Assembly (NCBI GenBank): GCA_019695185.1
Contig: JAIBAN010000082.1
Coordinates: forward strand, 1 to 36,531
Length of the DNA stretch: 36,531 bases
Source of the DNA: Blastocatellia bacterium
GTDB taxonomy: Bacteria > Acidobacteriota > Blastocatellia > Chloracidobacteriales > Chloracidobacteriaceae
Direction of reading: 5' to 3'
Part shown: one piece after another, positions 7,886 through 15,832 of the stretch
How positions within the stretch are numbered: position 1 is the first letter of the stretch
Layout: each line of letters starts with the position of its first letter
Position numbers and translations under genes: made by a program
The notes under the pieces: generated by a model
What the model was told of the DNA's origin: nothing
Seen by the model: only the letters and a program-made list of their open reading frames with translations
Database searches by the model: none

Positions 7886-8782
7886 ATGAAACTGCTTACT
7901 TTTCGCCATAACAACCAGGTCGGCCCCGGCTTTCTGGTCGGCACGACCGTGGTGGATGCCAATATTTTAACACCGCACCGGTATCAGTCAGTCAATGAGG
8001 TGCTCGGCCTCAGTGCTGAAAAACTTGAACGCCTGATTGAAAAAGCCATTTCCTATGCTGAAACTCCGCATACGGACGGCCTATACGAACTCTCCGAAGT
8101 CACCCTTGAGGCACCGGTTCCCCGCCCCGGCAAGATTGTGGCGGTGGGGTTGAACTACCGTGACCACGCTGAGGAACAAGGCAAGGAACCACCCAAGACC
8201 CCCATGATTTTTGCCAAATTTCCGACTGCGATTACTTCTCCGGGAAAGCCGATTGTGCTGCCGCCCAACAGTTCGCAGGTTGACTTTGAAGCGGAACTCT
8301 GTGTCGTGCTGGGTCGCACCGGCAGAGCGAAAACATTGGCCGAAGCAATGGAGATGGTCGCCGGCTATACCATCATCAATGATGTCAGTGCCCGCGACAT
8401 GCAACGGCAGGACAAACAATATGTGCGGGCCAAATCATGCGATACGTTTGCCCCCTGCGGGCCGTGGATTGTCCTCAAGGATGAAATTCCCGACCCGCAC
8501 ACGTTGGCAATCTCACTGACGCTCAACGGCGAACTCATGCAGCAATCAAACACGGGAAATCTGATTTTCAGTGTTCCCTTTTTGATTCACTACCTGTCGC
8601 AGTCCATGACCTTTGAAGCCGGTGACCTGATTGCCACCGGCACACCGGGCGGAGTTGGCGTCTTTCGCCAGCCACCGGTCTTTTTGAAATCCGGTGACGT
8701 GGTTTCGATTACGATTGAAGGCATCGGAACCCTCACCAACCCTGTGCAGGCAGAGGAAAAACCGGCTGAAACCTATTCATAA
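7886..8782 (+). CDS. Fumarylacetoacetate hydrolase family protein
   Basis: A 298-residue FAH-fold enzyme. The N-terminal domain (about 1-75) is followed by the catalytic domain with GKIVAVGLNYRDHAEEQGK, PMIFAKFPTAI, VDFEAELCVVLGR (metal-ligand Glu residues), IINDVSARDMQ, KSCDTFAPCGPWI and IATGTPGGVGVFR. Homologues act as acylpyruvases, 2-keto-4-pentenoate hydratases or 5-carboxymethyl-2-hydroxymuconate isomerases, using Mg or Mn. The true substrate cannot be read from the sequence. The ATG is preceded by GAAAG at a reasonable distance. It may be co-transcribed with the upstream SirB1-like gene (43-base gap). The next gene, gap, has its own promoter. Confidence 0.92.
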   Translation: MKLLTFRHNNQVGPGFLVGTTVVDANILTPHRYQSVNEVLGLSAEKLERLIEKAISYAETPHTDGLYELSEVTLEAPVPRPGKIVAVGLNYRDHAEEQGKEPPKTPMIFAKFPTAITSPGKPIVLPPNSSQVDFEAELCVVLGRTGRAKTLAEAMEMVAGYTIINDVSARDMQRQDKQYVRAKSCDTFAPCGPWIVLKDEIPDPHTLAISLTLNGELMQQSNTGNLIFSVPFLIHYLSQSMTFEAGDLIATGTPGGVGVFRQPPVFLKSGDVVSITIEGIGTLTNPVQAEEKPAETYS

Positions 8783-8800
8783 ACGGTTTTTGCTTCTCCC

Positions 8801-8828
8801 TTGACTTAGCCTGATGGGTGCAGATAAT
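8801..8828 (+). promoter_or_regulatory. Sigma-70-type promoter for gap
   Basis: A -35 TTGACT (8801-8806) and a -10 GATAAT (8823-8828) are separated by 16 bases. Each box matches consensus at five of six positions. A transcript from here would have a leader of about 175 bases holding the inverted array at 8852-9000. Confidence 0.6.
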
Positions 8829-8851
8829 CGGGCCTTCCTACTTCTTATGAA

Positions 8852-9000
8852 AGTTCTGAGTTCTGAGTTCTGAGTTTTGAGTTTTACATTTCACTGATTG
8901 AACTGTTCGAAAACCCGATTCAAAGCAACTGGTTCAAGCAAAGACTCAAAACGAACAACTCAAAACGAACAACTCAAAACGAACAACTCAAAATTCAACT
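8852..9000. repeat. Inverted heptamer arrays in the gap leader
   Basis: The left arm (8852-8885) has GTTCTGA/GTTTTGA units. The right arm (8943-9000) has ACTCAAAACGAACA units of 14 bases, that is two degenerate heptamers. The arms are partly complementary and separated by about 57 bases. The right arm ends one base before the GGAGG Shine-Dalgarno of gap (9001-9005), so folding could affect translation initiation. Confidence 0.75.
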
Positions 9001-9011
9001 GGAGGCTTTCC

Positions 9012-10025
9012 ATGGCTATCAAAGTAGGCATTAACGGCTTCGGGCGTATCGGACGCAACGTATTGCGTGCGGCGCTTGGCAATCCCGACATCGAATTCGT
9101 AGCAGTCAATGACTTGACTGACTCGAAGACGCTGGCGCACCTGCTCAAGTATGATTCGATTCTCGGCAATCTCAACCATCACTCAGTTTCTGCACCTGCT
9201 GAGGACGCCATTGAAGTTGATGGCCATCGCATCAAGGTTTTCAAAGTCCGCTCCCCGGAAGAACTCGATTGGGAATCAGTCGGAGCCCAAATCGTGGTCG
9301 AGTCTTCGGGGCTCTTCACCAAACGGGAAAAAGCAGCCGGTCACCTGCGTGGCACGGTGAAGAAAGTCATTATTTCCGCTCCCGCCAAAAACGAAGACCT
9401 GACCGTCGTGCTGGGTGTCAACGACGAGGCTTATGACCCCGCAACCCACCATGTGGTGTCCAACGCATCCTGTACGACCAACTGTCTGGCTCCGGTGGCC
9501 AAGGTCGTGCATGAAAATTTCGGCATTGTGAAGGCGTTGATGACCACCATCCACTCTTACACAAACGACCAGCGGATTCTGGACCTGCCGCACGAGGACC
9601 TGCGCCGGGCGCGCGCTGCCGCGCTCTCCATGATTCCAACCAAAACCGGTGCCGCCCAGGCGGTGGAACTGGTCCTGCCGCAACTGAAAGGCAAATTTGA
9701 TGGGATGGCCGTGCGGGTGCCGACGCCCAACGTTTCCCTGGTGGATGTGACCTTCGAACTTGAAAAAGCCACCACCAAGGATGATGTCAACGCCGCGCTC
9801 CAAGCTGCTGCCGAAGGGCCGCTCAAAGGAATTTTGGAATATTCGACCGCACCGTTGGTTTCAAGTGACTTCAAAGGCAATCCACATTCCTCCATCGTGG
9901 ACGCACCGTTTACGAAAATCACCGGTGGCAATATGGTCAAAGTCCTTTCGTGGTATGACAACGAATGGGGCTATAGCTGCCGGGTGGTTGACCTCATCAA
10001 ACTGATGGCCGAAAAAGGTCTGTAA
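9012..10025 (+). CDS. gap: Type I glyceraldehyde-3-phosphate dehydrogenase
   Basis: A 337-residue glycolytic enzyme that converts glyceraldehyde 3-phosphate to 1,3-bisphosphoglycerate in the cytoplasm. It has the NAD-binding start IKVGINGFGRIGRN, Asp34 after the second strand (FVAVNDLTD), which favours NAD+ over NADP+, the active-site ASCTTNC with Cys154, and His181 in TTIHSYTNDQ. The C-terminal WYDNEWGYSCRVVDL is typical. A strong GGAGG lies 6 bases before the ATG at 9012, which rules out the in-frame extension to 8898 (that stretch is repeat). Own promoter at 8801-8828. A 42-base inverted repeat follows the stop. Confidence 0.98.
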   Translation: MAIKVGINGFGRIGRNVLRAALGNPDIEFVAVNDLTDSKTLAHLLKYDSILGNLNHHSVSAPAEDAIEVDGHRIKVFKVRSPEELDWESVGAQIVVESSGLFTKREKAAGHLRGTVKKVIISAPAKNEDLTVVLGVNDEAYDPATHHVVSNASCTTNCLAPVAKVVHENFGIVKALMTTIHSYTNDQRILDLPHEDLRRARAAALSMIPTKTGAAQAVELVLPQLKGKFDGMAVRVPTPNVSLVDVTFELEKATTKDDVNAALQAAAEGPLKGILEYSTAPLVSSDFKGNPHSSIVDAPFTKITGGNMVKVLSWYDNEWGYSCRVVDLIKLMAEKGL

Positions 10026-10029
10026 ATTT

Positions 10030-10130
10030 TTTCACCGCAGCGGCGCAGAGAAGGCGCAGCGGTTTCGCAGAGAGACTCTTTACTTTGCTCTGTGAAACTG
10101 CTGCGCCTTCTCTGCGCCGCTGCGGTGAAA
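10030..10130. repeat. Long inverted repeat of CGCAGAG-type units, probable terminator
   Basis: Two 42-base arms (10030-10071 and 10089-10130) are nearly perfect reverse complements with a 17-base loop. The arms hold CACCGCAGCGGCGCAGAG-type sequence built of degenerate CGCAGAG/CGCAGCG units. It begins 5 bases after the gap stop codon, and a T-rich stretch (CTGTTTTTG) follows. It could end or attenuate gap transcription before the next gene. Confidence 0.85.
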
Positions 10131-10165
10131 CTGTTTTTGATTCAAAACTCGATTAAGGAGACTCT

Positions 10166-12316
10166 ATGCGCAGCATCCTCCCCCTGCTCTTATGCGCGTT
10201 GCTCTGCACCGTTTCTATTCCAACCCATCCCATTCATGCCTATCCCGTCACGGCTGATGGGCCAACCTTACTGAAACGAACGATTGACATTAAACTGCGG
10301 CGCTTTCTCCGCTACTGGAAAAACCCGGCTGCGGCTGAACCGCAATACAACACCTATTGTTGGGTGCCGCAGATTTCCTTCGAAGCCTTTGGACCGGTTC
10401 CGGGCGGCAGCCAGTTTGTCGCCGAATTCAACCTGCCGGATGGCAAGCCCTGGCTTTCCATCAATTTGCCGACCAATGAAATCGGAGCTGATGATTCCGA
10501 CCACATCAAAATGTCAGTTGATGATGACATGGAAAAGAAAGCCATCATCCTGACCGGTGTTTTCCCTTTCAAAATCCTGCTCAAAAACCCCCTCAGCGGA
10601 ACAAACGACACCTTGTTTGCCGGCACCTATAAAGTCTCGACCTATGCGCCGGACCAGAATATTCCGGAATACAAAGGCAAAAAGGAATTCTTTATCGAAC
10701 AGGACTGGCGGTTGCCCATTGGCTATATCTGGCTCTATGGCAAGGATGACGAAAACGTGCCGCCGCTCAATATCGGCATGTGGTTTCGCGGCAACCCTTC
10801 CCGTGGAAAAATCGAAGCCCTGCTTTTCTACAAAGGAAAACAGATTGCCGCCTGCACCAATTCCTATCCGGATGCGGAAAATGAAACCGCCGTCGGAGAC
10901 GATGCCCACAAATGGACCCATTGGCCGTTTTACTTCCCAACGGTTCGGGGTTTCAACAAAGACACCAGCGCCAACAGTTACGACAGCATGTTTTTCCTGG
11001 ATAAAAATCCGGGTGAATATGAAGTGAAAGTCCTGCGTGACAGCAAACTGGCCCGAACGGCAAAATTTACGGTTGGGGCGGACGGCAAAATTGTGGATAA
11101 CGGCATTGCCAGGGCCAACAAAATGGGCGGCATCCGGATGGTGCTGCCGGTCACGATTCTGGGAAATGGCGATTACGACTACAATGCCCAAGGCTGGAAA
11201 GCCGATGCCTTTTATGGAAATCCGTTAAGCGGGTTCACCGCTCCAGACGGCTCCACCGCGACCACTGAAAAAAATGAAGCCGCCGTTTCCACCGTTACAG
11301 GCGGCACCCAAACCGTGGCGGGCGGACCGCCCATTTTGAAATATTCCCTGCATGTGCGGGCACGGCGGATGGTACGGTATTGGAAATTCCCGGAACAGGA
11401 CAATTACTGGAGCTGGATTCCCGAAGTTTCCTTCCAGGTATTGGGTCCGGTGGCCAACGGAGCGCAATTTCAGGTTGATTATACGCTACCGGATGGAAAA
11501 CCCTGGTTTACGGCGGAATGTGACACCACGGCCATTGCCGAAGGGGGTCTGGGGACCATTACCACACCACAGCAAACCGGCCACATGGACAAACGGGCCA
11601 TTCTGGACACGGGAACTTTCGGCTTCCGGATTCGGCTTAAAAATGAAATCTCCGGCATGAATCAGGAACTCTTCAAAGGAAAATTCACCGTCAAGAAATT
11701 CCACGTCGGCAACGACCTGCCGCAGTTCAAAAACCAGTTTGAATATTATGTGGACCAGGACTGGATGCTGCCGGTCGGGTACCTCTGGCTGGATTATTTC
11801 ACCGAAAAGAATGCTCCGCCGTTGAAGGCAACCATGTGGTTCCACAACGAAAACGATGCGACCAAACTGGCGGCGTATTTGTTCTATAACGGCAAACAAA
11901 TCGCCACGACCAAAACCAGCAGCACGGGTGTCGCCAACTCCGATAAATCCCTGTTGACGGCTGGGAATGATACGTCACCGCGCTGGGAGCGCTGGACGTT
12001 TACATGGTTCAACGTGCGAGGCTACATCCTGGAAAATGCCGTAACCTTAACCAACGGCCATGTCCTCTATTCCAACCCCGGCGACTATGAAATCAAAGTC
12101 ATCAATGACGGCGAACTGGTCCGCACCGCATCATTTTCAGTCGGGAAAGACGGCAAAATTGTGGATAACGGGATTGCCACACAGAATAAAATCGGCGGAT
12201 TCAGCTTTATTCTGCCGGTGAAGGTGCTGGGAACCAAAGATGGCCAGTGGGATGCGAACGCCTGGAAAGACCATGCTTTTTACGACAATCCGCTGGCCGG
12301 ATTTACCGCACCATAA
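10166..12316 (+). CDS. Secreted protein with two duplicated ~330-residue domains
   Basis: A 716-residue protein of no recognised family. The signal peptide spans residues 1-25 (hydrophobic core ILPLLLCALLCTV, then HAY). Two homologous halves follow: about 35-360 and about 390-716. Each has an RRFLRYWK / RRMVRYWK start, SFEAFGPV / SFQVLGPV, LPDGKPW, a DQDWMLPVGYLWL-type block, FYNGKQIA-like, KIVDNGIA and a closing FYGNPLSGFTAP / FYDNPLAGFTAP. The linker is Thr/Ala/Gly-rich. Many aromatic and beta-strand-like blocks suggest beta-sandwich domains. AAGGAG is 5 bases before the ATG. It probably shares gap's transcript through the hairpin at 10030-10130. The TAA stop is the start of the AATTGAG array. 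Confidence 0.88.
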   Translation: MRSILPLLLCALLCTVSIPTHPIHAYPVTADGPTLLKRTIDIKLRRFLRYWKNPAAAEPQYNTYCWVPQISFEAFGPVPGGSQFVAEFNLPDGKPWLSINLPTNEIGADDSDHIKMSVDDDMEKKAIILTGVFPFKILLKNPLSGTNDTLFAGTYKVSTYAPDQNIPEYKGKKEFFIEQDWRLPIGYIWLYGKDDENVPPLNIGMWFRGNPSRGKIEALLFYKGKQIAACTNSYPDAENETAVGDDAHKWTHWPFYFPTVRGFNKDTSANSYDSMFFLDKNPGEYEVKVLRDSKLARTAKFTVGADGKIVDNGIARANKMGGIRMVLPVTILGNGDYDYNAQGWKADAFYGNPLSGFTAPDGSTATTEKNEAAVSTVTGGTQTVAGGPPILKYSLHVRARRMVRYWKFPEQDNYWSWIPEVSFQVLGPVANGAQFQVDYTLPDGKPWFTAECDTTAIAEGGLGTITTPQQTGHMDKRAILDTGTFGFRIRLKNEISGMNQELFKGKFTVKKFHVGNDLPQFKNQFEYYVDQDWMLPVGYLWLDYFTEKNAPPLKATMWFHNENDATKLAAYLFYNGKQIATTKTSSTGVANSDKSLLTAGNDTSPRWERWTFTWFNVRGYILENAVTLTNGHVLYSNPGDYEIKVINDGELVRTASFSVGKDGKIVDNGIATQNKIGGFSFILPVKVLGTKDGQWDANAWKDHAFYDNPLAGFTAP

Positions 12317-12441
12317 TTGAGAATTGAGAATTGAGAATTGAGAATTGAGAAGGAAAACAGACACTGGCCCTTTAAAAATCAACGGCCCTTGAGCGGGGAT
12401 GCTTTTTCAATTCTCAATTCTCAATTCTCAATTCTCAATTA
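12315..12441. repeat. Symmetric AATTGAG inverted arrays between convergent genes
   Basis: The left arm (12315-12351) has five AATTGAG/ATTGAGA units and the right arm (12407-12441) has five reverse-complement units, with a 55-base loop. Both flanking convergent genes end in TAATTGAGAATTGAG, so both stop codons are formed by the outer edge of the array. It is likely to fold into a bidirectional terminator-like hairpin. Confidence 0.88.
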
Positions 12442-13458
12442 TTTCTGCTTTACTCTTTCCAATGCATTCTTGAAATACTCGTCCTGCCCGTTGGTCAACT
12501 GGTTGGCTTTTTCATAAACCTCCCGTGCCTTCTCCGTTTTGCGGTCTTTTTCGTAAACGTACCCAAGTTCCCGCAATACATCCACATTGGTCGGAAGCAA
12601 TTCGCTGGCCTTGACCAGGACCGGTGCTGCCTTGCCAAACTGGTCGCTACGGGACAACGAAAGCCCCAGATTGAACTGAGCCAGTCCGTTTTGCGGTTGG
12701 GCCGTTACCACTCGTTCAAACTCAGGTGCCGCCTTGGCAAACTGACGGGTTACCAGAAACAGGGTACCCAATGTGTTGGCGGCTTCCGGTGAGGAATCAA
12801 TCGCCTTTAATTTCGTTACTGTTTCGGTGGCTTTTGTCACTGCGGCCTTGTCATCGGAGTTGGCCACCACACGGGACAGATAGATTTCAGAAAGAACTTT
12901 CAACGGGGCCGGGTCTTTGTCGTTGAGGGAAACGGCTTGGAGCAGATTGGCCACCGCTTCCGGCTCCTGATTGAGTTTATAGTGGGCAAAGCCGAGCAAA
13001 TAAAAATTGGTGGCGTCGTTCGGTTTTTGTTTGACCGCGTAGGTCAGTTCCGTCACCGCATCCGGATATTTTTCGGCGTAAAACAAGGCCCGACCAAGGG
13101 CAATGCGGGCAGCCTGGTCGTCGCGTTTTTCCTGTTCCTGGGTCAACTGGACGGCTTTCCTGAGTGACTCCACCGCTTCAGGGTACTTCCGCAATTGAAA
13201 CTGGCAGAGTCCCGTCATGCGGTAGGCAACTGCATAGGTCGGATATTTCTCAGCCACTAACTGAACTTCGGTCAGGGCTGCCGCATATTGTCCCTGTTGA
13301 TAGAGGGAAATGCCTTTTTGCATACGGGCCTGGGCTTCTTCGCTATCCTGTATGTCCTGAATGGCAACAGGTTCTGCCCAGGCGGTTCCGGTCAGGGGAA
13401 AAAAAGTCAATCCACCTGCCAATAAAGCTGTCAGTACCATTTTTTTTCCTGATTTCAT
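12439..13458 (-). CDS. Secreted tetratricopeptide repeat protein
   Basis: A 339-residue protein with a signal peptide (MKSGKKMVLTALLAGGLTFF, then TGTAWA) followed by about eight TPR units from residue 45 to the end. Typical blocks are AVAYRMTGLCQFQLRKYPEA, ATNFYLLGFAHYKLNQEPEA and LAQFNLGLSLSRSDQFGKAA. TPR proteins are protein-interaction scaffolds; the partner is unknown. The frame extends to 13509, but AAGGA about 7 bases before the ATG at 13458 and the signal peptide fix the start. It converges on the duplicated-domain gene and is divergent from the gene at 13609. Confidence 0.9.
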   Translation of the reverse strand: MKSGKKMVLTALLAGGLTFFPLTGTAWAEPVAIQDIQDSEEAQARMQKGISLYQQGQYAAALTEVQLVAEKYPTYAVAYRMTGLCQFQLRKYPEAVESLRKAVQLTQEQEKRDDQAARIALGRALFYAEKYPDAVTELTYAVKQKPNDATNFYLLGFAHYKLNQEPEAVANLLQAVSLNDKDPAPLKVLSEIYLSRVVANSDDKAAVTKATETVTKLKAIDSSPEAANTLGTLFLVTRQFAKAAPEFERVVTAQPQNGLAQFNLGLSLSRSDQFGKAAPVLVKASELLPTNVDVLRELGYVYEKDRKTEKAREVYEKANQLTNGQDEYFKNALERVKQK

Positions 13459-13536
13459 AAAGATTCCTTCTGACGAATGATTATTTTTTGAGACGGGCAC
13501 ACCTCTCAACCCGGTTCATTCCGAAATGTTCTTGAA

Positions 13537-13566
13537 TTCAATCCAAATCCGCACATAAACTACAAT
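13537..13566 (+). promoter_or_regulatory. Possible promoter for the 13609 gene pair
   Basis: A -10 TACAAT (13561-13566, five of six) lies 18 bases after TTCAAT (13537-13542, weak). It is in the divergent spacer, 42 bases before the ATG. The -35 is poor, so this is only a candidate. Confidence 0.25.
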
Positions 13567-13608
13567 CACACTTTTACAAACTTTGATTCAAAAAGGTGGA
13601 AGCATCCG

Positions 13609-14490
13609 ATGGTTCAGCATACCGAGCCGCCCCAATCGACTTCTACATTACCGGAAAAGCGTTTAGACCAGGACACCCCCATTACTGCCGAGGAAGCAAA
13701 ACATTTCGAGCGGTTTTACAAGGAATTTCTCGGCAAACACCTTGAGGACCGGATGGCGTTTCTCAAAGCCATGGCCTTGTGTCGGCGCGGTGATTTGCGG
13801 GAATTCGTGCAAACAGCGGCTATGTTTCAGGGACGCTACAAGCAATTGATGCCCAGCGTCAAACAGCGCGACCTCCTTTTAAGCTATCCGACCACGACCC
13901 GCAACATCTCAAATCTGATCTTCGATTTTGACGAAAGCTACGGCGGCATCGAAGGGGTGACCACAGTGCGCATGGCCAAGGACCAGGTGACCGACCATCT
14001 GGACCGCACGGAAATGTTTCGTCTGGATACGGATAAGGCAATGGAATCAGTGCCTTCGATGTTACCCGAAGACCTGCGGATGCTTCAGGAGTTCCTCAGT
14101 GATGTGGCTCAGGGAAAACCGCCAGCCCGCACGTTCCGGTTTTTGCTGGTCATTCTGGCTGATTATCCTTTTTTAAGTTTGATTCCAGGGAACGAACGTG
14201 GCTCCACTCAGGCGATTGGAAAAATCCGGGAATTTCTGGATACCAACCTGGGTGAATCCATTGAAGATGTGATTGTTGAGTTCTTTGTCGTTGGGGGCGG
14301 GTTTATGCGCTACGAGGATGGCGCGCTTTGCTTGGGCGGGCATAACAATATTTTTGACCCACAGTTTCTGGAACAGCATGACCCGGCGGTTGCAGCCCTC
14401 AAGCGCAAATTTGAGGAACAGAAATTTGCCCTGGCCCAGCAAATCCTGACGGCTGAAATTCCCAATCTGACAGTCCAGGTTCTGTTATGA
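13609..14490 (+). CDS. Unrecognised cytoplasmic protein
   Basis: A 293-residue protein that I do not recognise. It has no signal peptide or membrane segment. The N-terminal half (about 25-110) is rich in charged helix (AEEAKHFERFYKEFLGKHLE, FQGRYKQLMPSVKQRD). The C-terminal half has a hydrophobic strand-rich block (FRFLLVILADYPFLSLIPG and DVIVEFFVVGGGFMRYEDG) followed by LCLGGHNNIFDP and a long helix. GGTGG precedes the ATG at 13609 by 9 bases. Its stop overlaps the next gene by 4 bases (ATGA), so the two are translationally coupled and probably act together. Confidence 0.8.
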   Translation: MVQHTEPPQSTSTLPEKRLDQDTPITAEEAKHFERFYKEFLGKHLEDRMAFLKAMALCRRGDLREFVQTAAMFQGRYKQLMPSVKQRDLLLSYPTTTRNISNLIFDFDESYGGIEGVTTVRMAKDQVTDHLDRTEMFRLDTDKAMESVPSMLPEDLRMLQEFLSDVAQGKPPARTFRFLLVILADYPFLSLIPGNERGSTQAIGKIREFLDTNLGESIEDVIVEFFVVGGGFMRYEDGALCLGGHNNIFDPQFLEQHDPAVAALKRKFEEQKFALAQQILTAEIPNLTVQVLL

Positions 14491-14696
14491 ACTTTCAACG
14501 GCTGCGCGTGTTTCTACCCTGGATTTATCTCGTGGCCGGAGTTGCCTTCATCCTGATTTGGTTTTTCCAGAAAAACGTGCCCACCATGTACTTACTGGCG
14601 GCTGTCATGATTGCCATCATCGGAGCCACCCGCGTCGGAATGCAGTTCGTCAAAAAACCCGAACCCGAAAAAATTTCAATCACCGAAGACAAATAA
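14487..14696 (+). CDS. Small two-helix membrane protein
   Basis: A 69-residue protein with two predicted transmembrane helices (about residues 9-27, LPWIYLVAGVAFILIWFF, and about 34-53, YLLAAVMIAIIGATRVGM) and a charged tail (KKPEPEKISITEDK). The ATG overlaps the upstream stop codon (ATGA), a sign of translational coupling. Function is unknown; it could anchor the upstream protein at the membrane. Confidence 0.78.
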   Translation: MNFQRLRVFLPWIYLVAGVAFILIWFFQKNVPTMYLLAAVMIAIIGATRVGMQFVKKPEPEKISITEDK

Positions 14697-14711
14697 ACCT
14701 GGGGCAAAACA

Positions 14712-14866
14712 CAGTCTTGGGAGTCTTGGGAGTCTTGAGAGTCTTGGGAGTCTTGAGAGTCTTGGGAGTCAGAAGACCTTTTTATCACCCTGTCACCTTG
14801 TCACCTTGTCACCTTGTCACCTTGTCAGGTTTTTGACTCCCAAGACCCCCAAGACTCCCAAGACTG
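14712..14866. repeat. Inverted 9-bp arrays with inner TGTCACCT array
   Basis: The left arm (14712-14770) has six or more GGGAGTCTT/GAGAGTCTT units and the right arm (14835-14866) has three or four ACTCCCAAG units. Between them, 14785-14829 has five TGTCACCT units of 8 bases. It lies between the convergent genes ending at 14696 and 14873, and the right arm ends 7 bases from the stop codon of the minus-strand gene. Terminator-like in position. Confidence 0.87.
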
Positions 14867-14872
14867 TGTTTC

Positions 14873-15712
14873 TCACCCCATAATCGCCAGCATTTTCAAA
14901 ATTGGCGTGCCGAGTTCCCGCTCCCCTTCAATGGTTACCAGTTCCTGAGCAACTTCGGGTTTGAGTCCTTTGGTCAGCAAGCGCCATGCGGTATCCGCGC
15001 TCATTCGAATCAAACAAGCAGTGCTTTCAGGTTTTCCGGCAAACAGTTCCCAGGATGAATGGCAACGCTGGATGGTCCAGGCATCACCTGCCTCTCCCCA
15101 AACCTCAACCGTGACAGAGGTTCCGTCAGGGGCTGAAACTTCCCGAAAGGCATGGGGCAGCCCCCGGAAAAAGGCGTCCAGCACCGGGTGCAGCCATTTC
15201 CGAGCATAGAGCGGAGGCGCGCCGACTGCATCCCGGATTTGCTGCTGGTGATGCCATTTTTCGGTGTATTCGCGGGCAATATCAAACCACATGGGAGATA
15301 CATCCTGGCCAGCCCAGGCGACTCCCCAAAAGGCCGGAGCTTCCAGGTCAAGTGAAGCAAAAAGCTCACACACCTGCGCTCCCGTCAGGCTATGGAACTG
15401 AACCAAAAGCTGCGGGCTGATGCGCCGGGCGGCCCGCACCCAATCAGCATTGAGTGCATTCAGAAATCCGACCAAATCCTGATAACTTTGAATCGGTGTC
15501 TCGGGCGGGACCTGCGGAGCCCCATCCCGTTGAAAGGAAAGGCGGCGAATATCGCTGTCGAGCAGATGGGCCACCACGTCTTTGACCGTCCAGTTTCCGG
15601 CGACGGTTGGGCGGCTCCAGTCTTCCGGCGTGAGCGTCTGCAAAAGGGTGATGAGTTCGTTATGTAATTCCCGGTAAATTTCCACCGTGTTGACGGGTTC
15701 AACTGGTTTCAT
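14873..15712 (-). CDS. Maleylpyruvate isomerase N-terminal/DinB-like protein
   Basis: A 279-residue protein with an MDMPI_N/DinB-fold four-helix domain. The blocks ELITLLQTLTPEDWSRPTVAG, NWTVKDVVAHLLDSDIRRL and REYTEKWHHQQQIRDAVG supply the histidines that usually bind a metal in this fold. A C-terminal domain (about 200-279) carries the VTIEGERELGTPIL end. Relatives include mycothiol-dependent maleylpyruvate isomerase and bacillithiol or other thiol transferases; the thiol used here is not known. AGGA sits about 10 bases upstream of the ATG at 15712, and the longer frame to 15772 has no family sequence. It lies convergent to the small membrane-protein gene. Confidence 0.83.
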   Translation of the reverse strand: MKPVEPVNTVEIYRELHNELITLLQTLTPEDWSRPTVAGNWTVKDVVAHLLDSDIRRLSFQRDGAPQVPPETPIQSYQDLVGFLNALNADWVRAARRISPQLLVQFHSLTGAQVCELFASLDLEAPAFWGVAWAGQDVSPMWFDIAREYTEKWHHQQQIRDAVGAPPLYARKWLHPVLDAFFRGLPHAFREVSAPDGTSVTVEVWGEAGDAWTIQRCHSSWELFAGKPESTACLIRMSADTAWRLLTKGLKPEVAQELVTIEGERELGTPILKMLAIMG

Positions 15713-15832
15713 AGAGATTGTTTCCTGATTGGAAGTTGGCGGCAAACGAGTATTCCACCAGACACAAGCCAATCAAGCATGCTGGGAAAGGTGACCTCCT
15801 GGCAAGTCAATGTAAGAGTCCTGACCTAAGCT

